Under the pieces are notes generated by a model. The model was not told the origin of the DNA and ran no database searches. It saw nothing but the letters and a program-made list of their open reading frames with translations. A stretch of DNA of 64,000 bases from Chitinophaga sp. S165 (GTDB lineage Bacteria; Bacteroidota; Bacteroidia; Chitinophagales; Chitinophagaceae), in the NCBI RefSeq assembly GCF_003182155.1, contig NZ_QGTG01000001.1, positions 1,160,390 to 1,224,389 on the forward strand, read 5' to 3'. Below, one piece after another: positions 63,687-64,000 of this stretch (the stretch's first letter is position 1; every line of letters begins with the position of its first letter). The translations under genes were made by a program, and so were the position numbers.

Positions 63687-64000
63687 ATGAAACCTGTATT
63701 CAAAACACTATCGCCTTACATAATATGTTTCATAACACTTCTGCTTATCATCTTTTACTACCACATTGATAAGCATCTAAAAGGAGCTATATTTGTATCC
63801 CTAACCACGCTCATCCCGATAGGAATTACAATAATTCTGATATACTTTCTTAAAGGCCTATGTGCAATGATAATGGACAGATCCAGGATATCCTTAACAT
63901 CAATTATCCCCACACTTCTCTGCCTTCTTTCATTATACTACACTTTCTTCAGTCCGTATCGCTTAAGTTCAGAGGTTATCGAAAGTAACGTTGTTATCAG
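63687..64000 (+). CDS. Small multi-pass membrane protein, 3' end cut by window edge
   Basis: An ATG at 63687 opens a frame that remains open through base 64000 (104 codons seen). Three hydrophobic segments are visible (YIICFITLLLIIFYY, IFVSLTTLIPIGITIILIYFL and IIPTLLCLLSLYYTFF), separated by short polar loops with positive charges. It resembles the small three- or four-helix membrane proteins of Bacteroidota. Family and function unknown. Confidence 0.6.
   Translation, partial: MKPVFKTLSPYIICFITLLLIIFYYHIDKHLKGAIFVSLTTLIPIGITIILIYFLKGLCAMIMDRSRISLTSIIPTLLCLLSLYYTFFSPYRLSSEVIESNVVI

Overview
The window reads as a chromosomal segment of a soil Bacteroidota bacterium, most likely Chitinophaga or a close relative in the Chitinophagaceae. 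The reasons are the moderate GC content, weak Shine-Dalgarno sequences, several TAnnTTTG-type promoter boxes, and a gene set typical of that group: DUF1508, DUF2652, DUF2905, GH172/DUF2961, DUF6263-like proteins, secreted RHS proteins, many small secreted NTF2-like proteins and lipoproteins, and Tat-exported enzymes. No rRNA, tRNA, CRISPR array or complete insertion sequence was seen. This assignment is inference from content, not from a marker gene.

Layout. 1-43.7 kb is a mosaic of short, mostly single-gene units with many convergent pairs separated by hairpins. 0-4 kb holds a truncated hypothetical, a DinB-like protein, a secreted esterase, a YegP-like protein and a PIN nuclease. 4.4-6.2 kb holds a DUF6266-like protein, an XRE regulator with two palindromic candidate operators, and a divergent small gene. 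6.3-12.6 kb holds an SDR/AraC pair, two small secreted proteins, a cyclase-like/SRPBCC protein, a WG-repeat protein and an RclC-like membrane protein. 12.7-22.3 kb holds hydrolases, a HEAT-repeat protein, a GNAT enzyme, a GH172 homologue, a Crp-like regulator and secreted NTF2-like or lipoproteins. 22.3-27.5 kb holds an aldo/keto reductase, a molybdenum hydroxylase large subunit and a sugar dehydrogenase-cytochrome c fusion. 27.7-37.3 kb holds two VOC proteins, a secreted RHS protein and a short UvrA-like ATPase divergent from an MFS exporter. 37.5-43.7 kb holds two exported carbohydrate-active-type proteins and small genes.

The centre of interest is 43.9-60.8 kb, a two-gene operon for an ABC (Tc) toxin complex. 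The first gene is a natural TcB-TcC fusion of 2590 residues (SpvB, beta-propeller repeats, TcdB middle region, RHS shell and core, then a variable tip). The second, 30 bases downstream, is a TcA pore subunit of 3034 residues. By analogy with known Tc toxins, TcA would form the receptor-binding and translocating pentamer, and the BC cocoon would hold and deliver the C-terminal tip. Here the tip has a Gly/Ser linker, eight exact 33-bp tandem units encoding a tryptophan-rich 11-residue amphipathic repeat, and a C-terminal HExxH zincin-like segment.

Downstream, 60.8-63.6 kb is by eye more AT-rich and looks like an accessory remnant zone. It contains a 17-bp hairpin just after the TcA stop, a 72-nt near-perfect palindrome, small unknown genes, and a start-less 60-codon polypeptide tail whose stop overlaps the start of an SMI1/KNR4 (SUKH) immunity-type gene, the usual layout of a displaced polymorphic-toxin tip with its immunity gene. 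The window ends inside a small multi-pass membrane protein gene.
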